From contig NZ_CP108414.1 in the NCBI RefSeq assembly GCF_035978755.1, positions 868,001 to 932,000 of the forward strand: a DNA stretch of 64,000 nucleotides, read 5' to 3'. The stretch is from Streptomyces sp. NBC_01298 (GTDB lineage: Bacteria > Actinomycetota > Actinomycetes > Streptomycetales > Streptomycetaceae). Of this stretch, positions 8,969 through 18,293 are shown piece after piece (the first letter of the stretch is position 1; each line of letters begins with the position of its first letter). The position numbers and the translations under genes are program-made. The notes under the pieces were generated by a model. That model did not search any database and had not been told where the DNA came from. It saw only the letters and a program-made list of their open reading frames with translations.

Positions 8969-9658
8969 ATGTCCGATGCACCAGTTGCCGCCCCGGCGCC
9001 CATCCGGGTGTTCCTCCTCGACGACCACGAGGTCGTCCGGCGCGGACTGCACGACCTGCTGGACTCCGAGCCGGACATCGAGGTGGTGGGTGAGGCGGCG
9101 ACGGCCGCGCAGGCCCTGGCCCGGGGGCCGGCACTGCGGCCGGACGTCGCGGTCCTCGACGTACGGCTGCCCGACAGCGACGGCATCAGCGTCTGCCGCG
9201 AGCTGCGCTCGCGCATGCCGGATCTCGCCTGCCTCATGCTGACGTCCTTCGACGACGAGGACGCCCTGCTCGACGCCATCATGGCGGGCGCGGCCGGGTA
9301 CGTACTGAAGCAGATCAAGGGCTCGGACCTGGTCGCCGCCATTCGGACGGTGGCGACGGGCCAGTCGATGCTCGACCCCGCGACGACGGCCCGTCTGATG
9401 AGTTCGCTCCGGGACCCGACCGCCGGGAAGCCGCCCGGGGACAAGCGGCTGACGGTGCTCTCCGAGCGCGAGCGAGCCGTGCTCGAACTGATCGGCGAGG
9501 GCCTCACCAACCGTCAGATCGGCAAACGGCTCTTCCTGTCCGAGAAGACGGTCAAGAACCACATCTCACGGCTGCTCGCCAAGCTGGGCGTCGAACGCCG
9601 CGTGCAGGCCGCAGTCATCGCCGCCGAGGTGCGCGAGCACGACGAGACCGGCCGCTGA
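8969..9658 (+). CDS. NarL/FixJ-family response regulator, DosR/OsdR-like
   Basis: 229 residues. The receiver domain (about 12-130) has the acidic pair in LLDDHEVV, the phosphoryl-acceptor D64 in VAVLDVRLPD, a Thr in MLTSFDD and the conserved Lys in GYVLKQIKG. A LuxR-type HTH (about 160-220) contains LSERERAVLELIGEG and EKTVKNHISRLLAKLGV. Length, domain words and the convergent DevS-like kinase gene point to the DosR/DevR group. ATG at 8969 is chosen for GAGGGTG 8 bp upstream; a GTG at 8960 overlaps that site. It is the natural candidate to bind the recurring palindrome, but this is inferred. Confidence 0.92.
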   Translation: MSDAPVAAPAPIRVFLLDDHEVVRRGLHDLLDSEPDIEVVGEAATAAQALARGPALRPDVAVLDVRLPDSDGISVCRELRSRMPDLACLMLTSFDDEDALLDAIMAGAAGYVLKQIKGSDLVAAIRTVATGQSMLDPATTARLMSSLRDPTAGKPPGDKRLTVLSERERAVLELIGEGLTNRQIGKRLFLSEKTVKNHISRLLAKLGVERRVQAAVIAAEVREHDETGR

Positions 9659-9667
9659 GGCTCGAAC

Positions 9668-11434
<1,767 letters not shown>

Positions 11435-11518
11435 CTAGTCCTCCCGCGCCCGGCCTGCGGCCGTCTCGATCGGCATGCGGCGCTGGGGACCCGGGCGATG
11501 CCCTCGGAGCGATGTCGG

Positions 11519-12427
11519 TCATTCCGCGTCGCTCCCTCGCTCCCCGTCGTGCCGTGGAACGAGCTCCACGGGGCAGTGCGCGTGGTGCAGGAGACTGTGC
11601 GTCGTACGTCCCAGGGTGGGCCCGAAGTACCCGGGCGATCGCCGTCCTCCCATGACGAGCAGGTCCGCATGGCGCGATGCCTCGACCAGGACCGAAGCCA
11701 CCGACACGCTCTTCTCCGCGTCGGTGTTCACCGTCAACGCGGGAAACTCCTCGCCCACGCGGTCGGCGACGGACTTCAGAGCGCGGACGTGGCGGCCGGC
11801 GAACTCGTTGACGTCGTCGAGCATGGTGACGACGGTTCCGGCGTGCTGGAGTACGTTCCACACGGTCAGCAGGTGCAGCGTTGCTGTGCGCAGCTCTGCT
11901 TCGCGGGCGGCGCGGCGCGCGCATTCGAGGTCGCACTCGTCGCGAACCGCGGCCAGCACCACGCCGCTCTCGGCGAGGTCCTGGCCGCCGCGCACCACGA
12001 TGACGGGGGTCGTGGCGGCTGCCGCGATCCTCAGACCGACCGAACCCAGCATCAGCGACTCGAAGCCGCCCAGCCCGCGGTGACCGACCACGGTCATGCC
12101 GTACTTCGCCCCCACTCGGTGCAGGCCGGAGACGGGGTCCCGGCGGCTGTACTCCGTGGTGACGTGGAGGGTCGGGAACCGCTCAGAGACCGTGGCGGCC
12201 GTGAGCTCCAACAGGTCACGGCCCTCCACGCGGACGCGTTCGATGATCTCCGCCGACAGGTAGAAGACCCCGTCGGCGGTGTCGGCCGCGTAGAAGAGGT
12301 GAAGGGTGCTGTCGCGGCGGGCTGCCTCGGCGGCGGCCCAGAGCGCCGCTGCCAGCGCGGTGTCTGATCCGTCGACACCGACGACGACCGAACCGGGGTC
12401 CGGACGGTGCTGGGTGGAGCCTTCCAT
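11519..12427 (-). CDS. Universal stress protein, tandem UspA domains
   Basis: 302 residues with two UspA folds. The first carries VGVDGSDTALAA and the ATP-type loop GHRGLGGFESLMLGS. The second has a degenerate MGGRRSPGYFGPTLGR loop and ends CPVELVP. The start has AGGAGG about 6 bp upstream. It is followed on the same strand by the DevS-like kinase gene (135 bp gap), so the two may be cotranscribed. The strongest palindrome in the window lies about 95 bp upstream. It differs clearly from the usp at 342-1217, so it is not a recent duplicate. Confidence 0.9.
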   Translation of the reverse strand: MEGSTQHRPDPGSVVVGVDGSDTALAAALWAAAEAARRDSTLHLFYAADTADGVFYLSAEIIERVRVEGRDLLELTAATVSERFPTLHVTTEYSRRDPVSGLHRVGAKYGMTVVGHRGLGGFESLMLGSVGLRIAAAATTPVIVVRGGQDLAESGVVLAAVRDECDLECARRAAREAELRTATLHLLTVWNVLQHAGTVVTMLDDVNEFAGRHVRALKSVADRVGEEFPALTVNTDAEKSVSVASVLVEASRHADLLVMGGRRSPGYFGPTLGRTTHSLLHHAHCPVELVPRHDGERGSDAE

Positions 12428-12508
12428 GGCTTCCTCCTCTGTCGAACAGCGACGGGGTCGTCTTCACACTGCCACCCCGGCCCGCGCGGGGAATGGGCCG
12501 CAGGGGCC

Positions 12509-12535
12509 GGGCAAGGGACCGAAGGTCCCTTGCCC
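12509..12535. promoter_or_regulatory. Perfect 12-bp inverted repeat around GAA, upstream of usp
   Basis: The left arm GGGCAAGGGACC and its exact complement flank GAA. The core GGGACCGAAGGTCCC resembles the mycobacterial DosR box (GGGAC...GTCCC). It is centred about 95 bp before the minus-strand usp start and about 170 bp before the plus-strand CBS gene. Confidence 0.6.
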
Positions 12536-12590
12536 GGTGCACACCGCCTCATCGGCCCCTCGCCGCCGGGACCGGTCAGTCCTGGCACAG

Positions 12591-12604
12591 GACCCGTTCG
12601 GCCC
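12591..12604. promoter_or_regulatory. DosR/OsdR-like inverted repeat upstream of the CBS-BON gene
   Basis: GACCCGTTCGGCCC fits GGNCCGNNCGGNCC at 13 of 14 positions, centred about 96 bp before the CBS gene start. A looser GGACCGGTCAGTCC lies just upstream (12569-12582). Confidence 0.45.
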
Positions 12605-12693
12605 TCGCACCGCGGGCTGACGCGGCGGATGGTGGCTGGTGAGGGCGCTCCGCACGATGCGCTCACTGGCCGAAGCCGACAGGAGGGCCACAG

Positions 12694-13329
12694 ATGAAGC
12701 ACGCCAAGGTCGGCTTCCTGATGACCGACGAGGTCGTCTCGGTCCTCGGGAGGACTCCGTCCGCGGACGTGGCCGCGCTGCTCGTCGAGCACGACATCGG
12801 CGGCATGCCGGTCCTGGACGCGGACGAGCGCGTCCTCGGGGTCGTTTCACGGACCGATCTGCTCGTCCAAGACCACCTCACCGCTGAAGACTTGATGACC
12901 GCGCCGGCCGTCACGGTCCACGCCGACCAGACCGTCACCGAGGCCGCCCGCCTCATTACCCGACGCGGGGTGACCCGGCTGCCGGTCGTCGACGAGGAGG
13001 ACCGCCTGGTCGGCATCGTGACGCGACGGGACCTGCTCCGCGTGTTTCTGCGCCCGGACCACGAGATACACCGGGTGCTGGTCGAGGACGTGCTGGCGGA
13101 CACGATGGGCATCGGTGCCGATGCCGTGAGCGTGGATGTCGTGGACGGGGTCGTCACCTTGGACGGCCGACTGTCCAAGAGCAGCCAGATTCCCGTCGCG
13201 CTCCGGCTCGCCGGACAGTTGGACGGTGTGGTGGCGGTCATCGACCGGCTCACGGCCCACTCCAACGACACCCACACCCACACCCGCACCGCCCCGCCGG
13301 ACCGCGGCGCCGAAGACGTTCGCCGCTGA
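12694..13329 (+). CDS. CBS-pair and BON domain protein
   Basis: 211 residues. Two CBS motifs (about 8-60 and 68-120; each ends in a GVVSRTDLL / GIVTRRDLL strand-helix) form an adenosyl-nucleotide-binding Bateman module. A BON domain (about 135-195; VSVDVVDGVVTLDGRL) follows, then a His/Thr-rich tail. Such proteins are thought to sense AMP/ATP energy state; the output here is unknown. AGGAGG sits about 8 bp before the ATG. A DosR-like box lies about 96 bp upstream. Confidence 0.88.
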   Translation: MKHAKVGFLMTDEVVSVLGRTPSADVAALLVEHDIGGMPVLDADERVLGVVSRTDLLVQDHLTAEDLMTAPAVTVHADQTVTEAARLITRRGVTRLPVVDEEDRLVGIVTRRDLLRVFLRPDHEIHRVLVEDVLADTMGIGADAVSVDVVDGVVTLDGRLSKSSQIPVALRLAGQLDGVVAVIDRLTAHSNDTHTHTRTAPPDRGAEDVRR

Positions 13330-13339
13330 TGCGGGATGT

Positions 13340-13353
13340 GGACCGTTCGGCCC
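13340..13353. promoter_or_regulatory. DosR/OsdR-like inverted repeat upstream of the SPFH gene
   Basis: GGACCGTTCGGCCC fits GGNCCGNNCGGNCC exactly, centred about 143 bp before the SPFH start and just after the CBS-BON stop. Confidence 0.5.
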
Positions 13354-13489
13354 CTGCCCGCCCCCTGCGCACCGCGCGACCATGGAAGCGAGGCAGGCCC
13401 GCCGCACCCGGTCACACCCGTGCGGCGCCCTGCGGACGGACCCGGGCCATCCCCTCGCTCCGCCACCGCACTTCGTGAGGAGCACCTTC

Positions 13490-14353
13490 ATGGAAGTCCT
13501 GATCTTCGCCCTGATCGCCCTGGCCGTGGTCGCCCTGATAGGGCTGACCATGGCCCTGAAGATCGTCAAGCAGTACGAGCAGGGCGTGCTGTTCCGCTTC
13601 GGCCGGCTCATCGGGACCCGCGCGCCGGGCCTGCGGGTCATCGTGCCGTTCGCGGACGTCCTGCACCGGGTGTCCCTGCGGATCGTCACCATGCCCATCC
13701 AGTCCCAGGGCATCATCACCCGGGACAACGTCAGCGTCGACGTCTCCGCGGTCGCCTACTTCCGCGTCGTCGACGCCGTGAAGTCGGTGATCGCGATCGA
13801 GAACGTGGGCGCGGCCATCAACCAGATCGCCCAGACCACCCTGCGCAAGGTCGTCGGCCAGCACACCCTCGACGAGACCCTCTCGGAAACCGACCGCATC
13901 AACCTCGGCATCCGCGAGATCCTCGACGTCACCACCGCCGAATGGGGCGTTGAGGTCACCCTGGTCGAACTGAAGGACATCCAACTGCCCGACAGCATGA
14001 AGCGCGCGATGGCCCGCCAGGCCGAGGCCGAACGGGAGAAGAGGGCAAAGATCATCAACGCGGAGGGCGAGTCGCTGGCCGCCGCCGCACTCGGCGACGC
14101 CTCCGACACCATGATGGCCCACCCCCTCGCCCTGCAACTGCGCAACCTGCAGAGCCTCGTGGAGATCGGCGTCGACAAGAACACCACCGTGGTCTTCCCC
14201 GCGCCGCTCATGAGCACCATCGGCGAACTCGGCGCCTTCCTCGCCCGCGAATCCGCGGCCGCGACCCTCCAGACGCCGCGCACGGCGGAGATCACCACGC
14301 CGCTCCCCAGTCCGTCCCCGCCGAACGGAGCGCGAGCGGTCAGGACCACCTGA
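13490..14353 (+). CDS. SPFH/band 7 (stomatin-like) membrane protein
   Basis: 287 residues. One N-terminal membrane helix (about 3-24) precedes the band 7 domain: VKQYEQGVLFRFGRL, GLRVIVPFAD, NVSVDVSAVAYFRV. A charged helix (RQAEAEREKRAKIINAEG) and a Ser/Thr/Pro-rich tail follow. Bacterial stomatins scaffold membrane microdomains; the usual NfeD partner is not adjacent. The ATG has GTGAGGAG upstream with good spacing. A strong hairpin terminator follows the stop by 5 bp. Confidence 0.9.
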   Translation: MEVLIFALIALAVVALIGLTMALKIVKQYEQGVLFRFGRLIGTRAPGLRVIVPFADVLHRVSLRIVTMPIQSQGIITRDNVSVDVSAVAYFRVVDAVKSVIAIENVGAAINQIAQTTLRKVVGQHTLDETLSETDRINLGIREILDVTTAEWGVEVTLVELKDIQLPDSMKRAMARQAEAEREKRAKIINAEGESLAAAALGDASDTMMAHPLALQLRNLQSLVEIGVDKNTTVVFPAPLMSTIGELGAFLARESAAATLQTPRTAEITTPLPSPSPPNGARAVRTT

Positions 14354-14358
14354 CCGAA

Positions 14359-14412
14359 AGTCGGCGGCGCCGCCGCGCGGAGGACGTTCTCCGTACGGCG
14401 GCGCCGCCGACT
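14359..14412. terminator. Hairpin terminator with perfect 17-bp stem
   Basis: AGTCGGCGGCGCCGCCG and its exact complement flank a 20-base loop. It lies between convergent genes (SPFH and the flavodoxin remnant), so it can serve both strands. No U-tract, as is usual in Streptomyces. Confidence 0.8.
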
Positions 14413-14431
14413 GCTGTGCTGTGGGGCGCGT

Positions 14432-14577
14432 TCAGTGAGTCGCCGCGAGTTCGGCGCCGATCCCGCGGGCCCAGGCGCGGATCCGTCGTCGCGCAGTGAC
14501 CTGCCGATCTCTTCCGCGATGCCGGCGGTCGCGCCGAGCTTGCTGCCGTAGGCGACCAGTACCCGCTGTGCGCTCAT
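14432..14577 (-). pseudogene. Flavodoxin-like gene remnant with internal deletion
   Basis: ATG at 14575-14577 has AAGGAGG at ideal spacing and opens as a flavodoxin: VLVAYGSKLGATAGIAEEIG, the FMN-phosphate loop region. After about 30 codons the frame loses meaning. The typical C-terminal words of the same family (IRAWARGIGAELAATH) appear in another frame ending at the stop at 14432. Start and end are therefore present while roughly 100 central codons are missing, with a frameshift at the junction. No functional product is expected. Flavodoxins with this N terminus usually accompany oxygen-stress genes, matching the region. Confidence 0.72.
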
Positions 14578-14600
14578 GGGCCCGCCTCCTTCCTGTCTTC

Positions 14601-14696
14601 TCAGTACGGCAGGACGCGCCCCGACGGCGTGCGCAGGTCGAGGGGCGGCGGGCGCTGCGGCCGTGGCCGGGGTGCCGAGATCTGTATCCGAGGCAT
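14601..14696 (-). CDS. Small proline/arginine-rich ORF (31 aa)
   Basis: Too short for routine calling. ATG at 14696 has AGAGGTG about 6 bp upstream. The product starts MPRIQISAPRPRP and ends LRTPSGRVLPY, basic and proline-rich without a membrane segment. It lies 23 bp before the flavodoxin remnant on the same strand and about 100 bp below a strong palindrome, so it looks like the first gene of a small regulated unit. I do not recognise the family. It could be a leader peptide or spurious. Confidence 0.45.
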   Translation of the reverse strand: MPRIQISAPRPRPQRPPPLDLRTPSGRVLPY

Positions 14697-14788
14697 GGTG
14701 GGTCACCTCTTCGGGAGCGAGACCCGCAACAGGCCCGCACTCCAGAATCACCCGGTGGGACACTCGCTTGGCAGGGCCGACGGGGACT

Positions 14789-14816
14789 GGGGTGGGGGCC
14801 GACCGGCCCCCACCCC
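14789..14816. promoter_or_regulatory. Perfect 13-bp inverted repeat (DosR/OsdR-like) upstream of the small ORF/flavodoxin remnant
   Basis: GGGGTGGGGGCCG and its exact complement flank AC. The core GGGCCGACCGGCCC fits the recurring pattern. It is centred about 106 bp before the small ORF and just beyond the 3' end of the alcohol dehydrogenase gene. It might double as a terminator for that gene. Confidence 0.55.
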
Positions 14817-14845
14817 GGCACCGGCGACGTCGCGCACCGGAGCCT

Positions 14846-15934
14846 TCACACCTTCTGGACGCGCGACGGGTTCGATACGGCCAGGTCGTCGTGGCGCGGC
14901 CCGCCCAGCACGACCTTCAGCGCGCCCGTCTCACCGGCACGGGAGAACACCTCGTACGCCTCTTCCATCTGTCCCAGCTCGAAACGATGGGTGATCAGCG
15001 ACGAGGTCGGCAGCCGGCCGGCCGCCAGCATGCGCAGCAGCATCGGCGTGGAGGAGGTGTCCACGAGCCCGGTGGTGATGGTGACGTCCTTGATCCACAG
15101 GTCTTCGAGGTGCAGGGTCGCCGGCTTGCCGTGGACGCCGATGTTCGCGACCCGGCCGCCCGGGCGGACCATGCGGGTGCACATCTCGAAGGTCTCGGGC
15201 ACGCCGACGGCCTCCATGACGACGTCCGCGCCGAGTCCGTCGGTCAGGTCACCCACGAGCATCTCCGGTTCCTCGGCCGCGTTCACGACCGCGTCCGCCC
15301 CCAGCTCGCGCGCCGCCGCCAGCCGGGACGGCGCGAGATCGACGGCGATGACGCGGGCCGGCGAGTACAGCCGTGCCGTGGTGATGGCCGCGAGTCCCAC
15401 GGGGCCGGCGCCGACCACGACGACGGTGTCCCCGGGCCGCACGTTCCCGTTCAGCACCCCCACCTCGTAGGAGGTGGGGAAGATGTCCGCGAGCAGGACG
15501 GCGGCGGCGCTGTCGACCGTGCTCGGCAGCGGGTGCACGGAGAGGTCGGCGAACGGCACGCGGACGTACTCGGCCTGCGTGCCGTCGATGGTGTGCCCGA
15601 GCACCCAGCCGCCGCCCCCGCGGCACTGCCCGTAGCGGCTCTCGCGGCAGAACCGGCACCGGCCGCATGAGGAGATGCAAGAGACCAGGACCCGGTCGCC
15701 GGGGCGCACCGAGCGGACGTCACCTCCGCACTCCACCACCGTGCCCACGGCCTCGTGGCCGAGCACACGGCCTGGATTCACCTCCGGCAGATCACCCTTG
15801 ACGATGTGCAGGTCCGTCCCGCAGATCGTCACGGCGTCGACGCGCACGATCACGTCGGCGGGATCCTTGATCGCCGGATCCGGCACCTCCTGCCACGCGG
15901 TGCTTCCCGGTCCCTGGAAGACGAGTGCCTTCAT
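14846..15934 (-). CDS. Zinc-dependent alcohol dehydrogenase (medium-chain family)
   Basis: 362 residues. Catalytic-zinc residues are the Cys of TICGTDLH, the His-Glu of LGHEAVG and a downstream acidic residue. The structural zinc loop CGRCRFCRESRYGQC is intact. A Rossmann fold begins VVVVGAGPVGLAA and is followed by VIAVD, whose Asp favours NAD over NADP. Substrate is not determinable. It faces away from the CBS gene at 16166 across a paired palindrome, about 80 bp upstream of this start, which makes it a likely member of the redox regulon. Confidence 0.92.
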   Translation of the reverse strand: MKALVFQGPGSTAWQEVPDPAIKDPADVIVRVDAVTICGTDLHIVKGDLPEVNPGRVLGHEAVGTVVECGGDVRSVRPGDRVLVSCISSCGRCRFCRESRYGQCRGGGGWVLGHTIDGTQAEYVRVPFADLSVHPLPSTVDSAAAVLLADIFPTSYEVGVLNGNVRPGDTVVVVGAGPVGLAAITTARLYSPARVIAVDLAPSRLAAARELGADAVVNAAEEPEMLVGDLTDGLGADVVMEAVGVPETFEMCTRMVRPGGRVANIGVHGKPATLHLEDLWIKDVTITTGLVDTSSTPMLLRMLAAGRLPTSSLITHRFELGQMEEAYEVFSRAGETGALKVVLGGPRHDDLAVSNPSRVQKV

Positions 15935-16008
15935 GACGCCACCTCTCCATGTCTCCCGTGCTCCGGCAAGGTCACCTCAGGCTGTCCCCGTCGCCCGGTT
16001 CCCGGACA

Positions 16009-16045
16009 GGGCCGGACGGTCCCGCACCGGGGCCCGACAGGCCCC
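16009..16045. promoter_or_regulatory. Paired DosR/OsdR-like inverted repeats between adh and CBS genes
   Basis: GGGCCGGACGGTCC (16009-16022) and GGGGCCCGACAGGCCCC (16029-16045). Together with flanking words (ACCTCAGGCTGT at 15974, ACAGGGCC) this region copies the layout at 5115-5185 in the same orientation relative to the minus-strand gene, so it probably drives adh. The CBS gene on the other side is about 150 bp away. Confidence 0.55.
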
Positions 16046-16165
16046 TCCGGCCCGTGGCGTGGACGTGTGAGGGTGGATGGCGGGGTCTCCTTCACCGGGG
16101 GACGGTCGCCGATCTCCGGGACGGCCCCGGGAACCCTTCGCCTTCTCATTGAGGACCACCACGCC

Positions 16166-16675
16166 ATGACCTCCAGTCCACGTCTCGTCCGCGACGTGAT
16201 GACGAGAACCGTCGTCAGCGTCACGCCCCTGGCCGGCTCAACCCTGGCCAAGGACCTGATGACGGCTCCCGCCGTCACCGTTGGGCCCGGTGCCACCCTG
16301 TCCCAGGCGGCCCGGCTCATGGCGGAACGGCACATCAAACGGCTACTGGTCGTCGACCCGGACGGCACCCTCCAGGGCATCGTCAGTCGCACCGATCTGC
16401 TCCGGGTGTTCCTGCGCCCGGACAGTGAACTCGTGGACGAGATACGGCGCGAGGTGGTCGGCCGACTGTTCCCGCTCGCACAGCACAGGGTGCGGGTCGA
16501 CGTCCACCACGGCGTGGTCACCCTCTCCGGCGGCATCCTCGACGCATCGCTCATTCCGGTGGCGGCACGTCTCGCACGCGCCGTGGAAGGCGTGGTCGAC
16601 GTCAACTGCGCGCTGACCCCGTCGGTCGCGCGGACGGCCGGGGCACAAACGCTCCGCCTCAGCGGAAACACCTGA
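16166..16675 (+). CDS. CBS-BON protein with shortened first CBS motif
   Basis: 169 residues. It opens like a normal CBS-BON protein (VRDVMTRTVVSVTP), but only about 10 residues later reaches LAKDLMTAPAVTV, the start of the second CBS motif. The first CBS motif is therefore cut from about 50 to about 16 residues. The second CBS (GIVSRTDLLRVFLRP) and the BON domain (VRVDVHHGVVTLSGGI) are complete and resemble those of the 211-residue paralogue at 12694-13329. The frame is kept, so it may be translated, but a normal Bateman pair cannot form within one chain. Start ATG follows TGAGGA. Confidence 0.8.
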   Translation: MTSSPRLVRDVMTRTVVSVTPLAGSTLAKDLMTAPAVTVGPGATLSQAARLMAERHIKRLLVVDPDGTLQGIVSRTDLLRVFLRPDSELVDEIRREVVGRLFPLAQHRVRVDVHHGVVTLSGGILDASLIPVAARLARAVEGVVDVNCALTPSVARTAGAQTLRLSGNT

Positions 16676-16818
16676 TCAGAACCCCTTTCGATCTCCGTAC
16701 CGGAGTAGAATGGAGCTACCGGGAGTACTTCGCGCATCGGATGCAACTCAGGTGTCATTTCCGGCGATCAATACGCTGGGCCGTCGAACTGCGGGCGGCC
16801 CGGGGACAGGTCTCCACC

Positions 16819-17409
16819 ATGACCGTCATCCTGGAACGCACCACGCCTCCCACGCCACTCGCGCCTCCCGCTGACGCGTCTCCTCGCCCCGCTCGCCTCG
16901 TGCTCACGCCGAAGACCATGCTCTCCGGGCAGCTGGACGGCGCCTGGTGGCCCCGCTCTCGTGACCTCTCAGCCGAACTCCCCGCTCTCATCGCCGCCTT
17001 GGCCGAGCCCTGGGGGCGCATCACCCGCGTCACCGTGAACCCCACCCGCTGGCCCCTCATCCCGCACAAGGTCCCCGTCGCCGGACACACCCTGCGCGTG
17101 GGCTGGTTCACCGAACAGGACCCCGACAAGCTGATCCTGCTCTCCTACACCGTCGGCCGCTGGGACCTCCTCGTCGTCCCGCCCCAGACCGCACCCGCTT
17201 CCGCGGCCCGCCTGATGGCTGCCGCCGCCGTCCCCGGCAGCGTCCTGACCTCCCGCGCGCTGATCGCCGCCGAAGCCGTCATCGGCCGGATTCCCGACCT
17301 CCGGAACCGCGAAGACGCCTGGGAGAGCGAAGGCGGGGCGCGCGCGTCCGACATCGGCTCCCTCGCCAGGCTGCCGGTCGGCCCACTGTCCGCCGGCGCC
17401 TGGTGGTGA
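16819..17409 (+). CDS. DUF5994 family protein
   Basis: 196 residues, soluble. The middle has the words DGAWWPRSRDL, ELPALIAAL, TVNPTRWP and YTVGRWDLLVVPP that I associate with DUF5994, an uncharacterised Streptomyces family often near stress genes. ATG at 16819 is preferred because the homologous block begins soon after; an upstream ATG at 16741 adds basic residues without family resemblance, though its ribosome site is no worse. A short inverted repeat, CTCCG-TAC-CGGAG (16693-16705), followed by TAGAAT lies 110 bp upstream and may be its promoter region. It converges on the last mce-operon gene. Confidence 0.75.
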   Translation: MTVILERTTPPTPLAPPADASPRPARLVLTPKTMLSGQLDGAWWPRSRDLSAELPALIAALAEPWGRITRVTVNPTRWPLIPHKVPVAGHTLRVGWFTEQDPDKLILLSYTVGRWDLLVVPPQTAPASAARLMAAAAVPGSVLTSRALIAAEAVIGRIPDLRNREDAWESEGGARASDIGSLARLPVGPLSAGAWW

Positions 17410-17429
17410 GCGCCGCCGTGCCTGGCCGG

Positions 17430-18227
17430 TCAGCGGCCGAAGGTGTCGATCCCCTCCACGAGCCAGTGCCCGTCTCGATCCAACAGGTCCAAGGCGAACA
17501 TCGCTCCCGCGTAGACGCCCTGGTCCTGGGGGCTCCGCCCCTCGGTTCCCGCCGTACTGACGCTGCTCTGGTCCGCGTAGACCAGGACGCGCGCCCGGTC
17601 GCCGTCGATGCGCTCGACGGCACTGTCCGTGAGCGTCGTCGTGATCACTGTCTTCTGCTTCTCCGCCTGGGCGAGGACGTCGTTGAACAGCGCCCGGTGC
17701 TGGGTGACGGCCTTGCCGGTGAGCAAGGTCTTCGCCGCGCTCTCGAAGGCGGCGGGCCGCGCGTGGTCGTAGGAGAAGAGGGAGGCGACGGCACTGGCGG
17801 TCTGGCCCTTGATCTCGCTGGTACGGGCGACGTCGGTGAGCGCCGTGTTGGCCCGTACGGGATCGTCCCGCAGCGCCGCTGCCCGGCTGTGGGCGAATCC
17901 GGCGCCGGAGCCGAGCAGGACGGTGAGGGCGCAGAGGACGAGGAGGGGGGCGAGGCGTTTCCCTCCGCCCCTGCGCGTGCGGTCGGCCGTTCCGGCCCCT
18001 TCGTCCGGCTCGGGTGCCTCCTGCCGCTTCGCGTCGGCGGCCCCGCTCGTCGGCGTCCGCGTCCGCGTCCGCGAGGATGCAGGCCGGTGGCCCACGGGTG
18101 GGCGGGAGGCGCCGGCCAGGGACTCCTGTGAGCCGGTGGCATCGGCCGGGCGCACGGCGGGGACGGTCTGGTCGCCGGCGGCCTGGCGGCGGCGCTGGCG
18201 GTTGATGAGGTGGCGGGTCGTCGACAT
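17430..18227 (-). CDS. Mce-associated membrane protein
   Basis: 265 residues. A long basic, disordered cytoplasmic N terminus (about 1-90) is followed by one membrane helix (LAPLLVLCALTVLLGSGAGF) and an extracytoplasmic domain of the Mce-associated type ending DRDGHWLVEGIDTFGR. Such Mam proteins are thought to stabilise Mce transporter complexes. Last gene of the mce operon, 66 bp after its neighbour, with no visible terminator before the convergent DUF5994 gene 20 bp away. Confidence 0.8.
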   Translation of the reverse strand: MSTTRHLINRQRRRQAAGDQTVPAVRPADATGSQESLAGASRPPVGHRPASSRTRTRTPTSGAADAKRQEAPEPDEGAGTADRTRRGGGKRLAPLLVLCALTVLLGSGAGFAHSRAAALRDDPVRANTALTDVARTSEIKGQTASAVASLFSYDHARPAAFESAAKTLLTGKAVTQHRALFNDVLAQAEKQKTVITTTLTDSAVERIDGDRARVLVYADQSSVSTAGTEGRSPQDQGVYAGAMFALDLLDRDGHWLVEGIDTFGR

Positions 18228-18293
18228 CGTGCCTGTCCTTCTCGGGTGCGGGCGGCTCTCGGATGCGGCTTGCTCTCGCGGTACGGCGGCCGG

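Noticed and set aside
14359..14412. Another member of the regulatory palindrome set
   Set aside because: Arms are 17 bp of GGCGGCGCC type with a 20-base loop and lie between two gene ends, which fits a terminator rather than the GGNCCGNNCGGNCC box.
14432..14821. 129-codon minus frame ending in the flavodoxin-like C terminus
   Set aside because: Its N-terminal part covers the palindrome and the small ORF and has no family resemblance; only the last 20 residues are meaningful, as part of the remnant.
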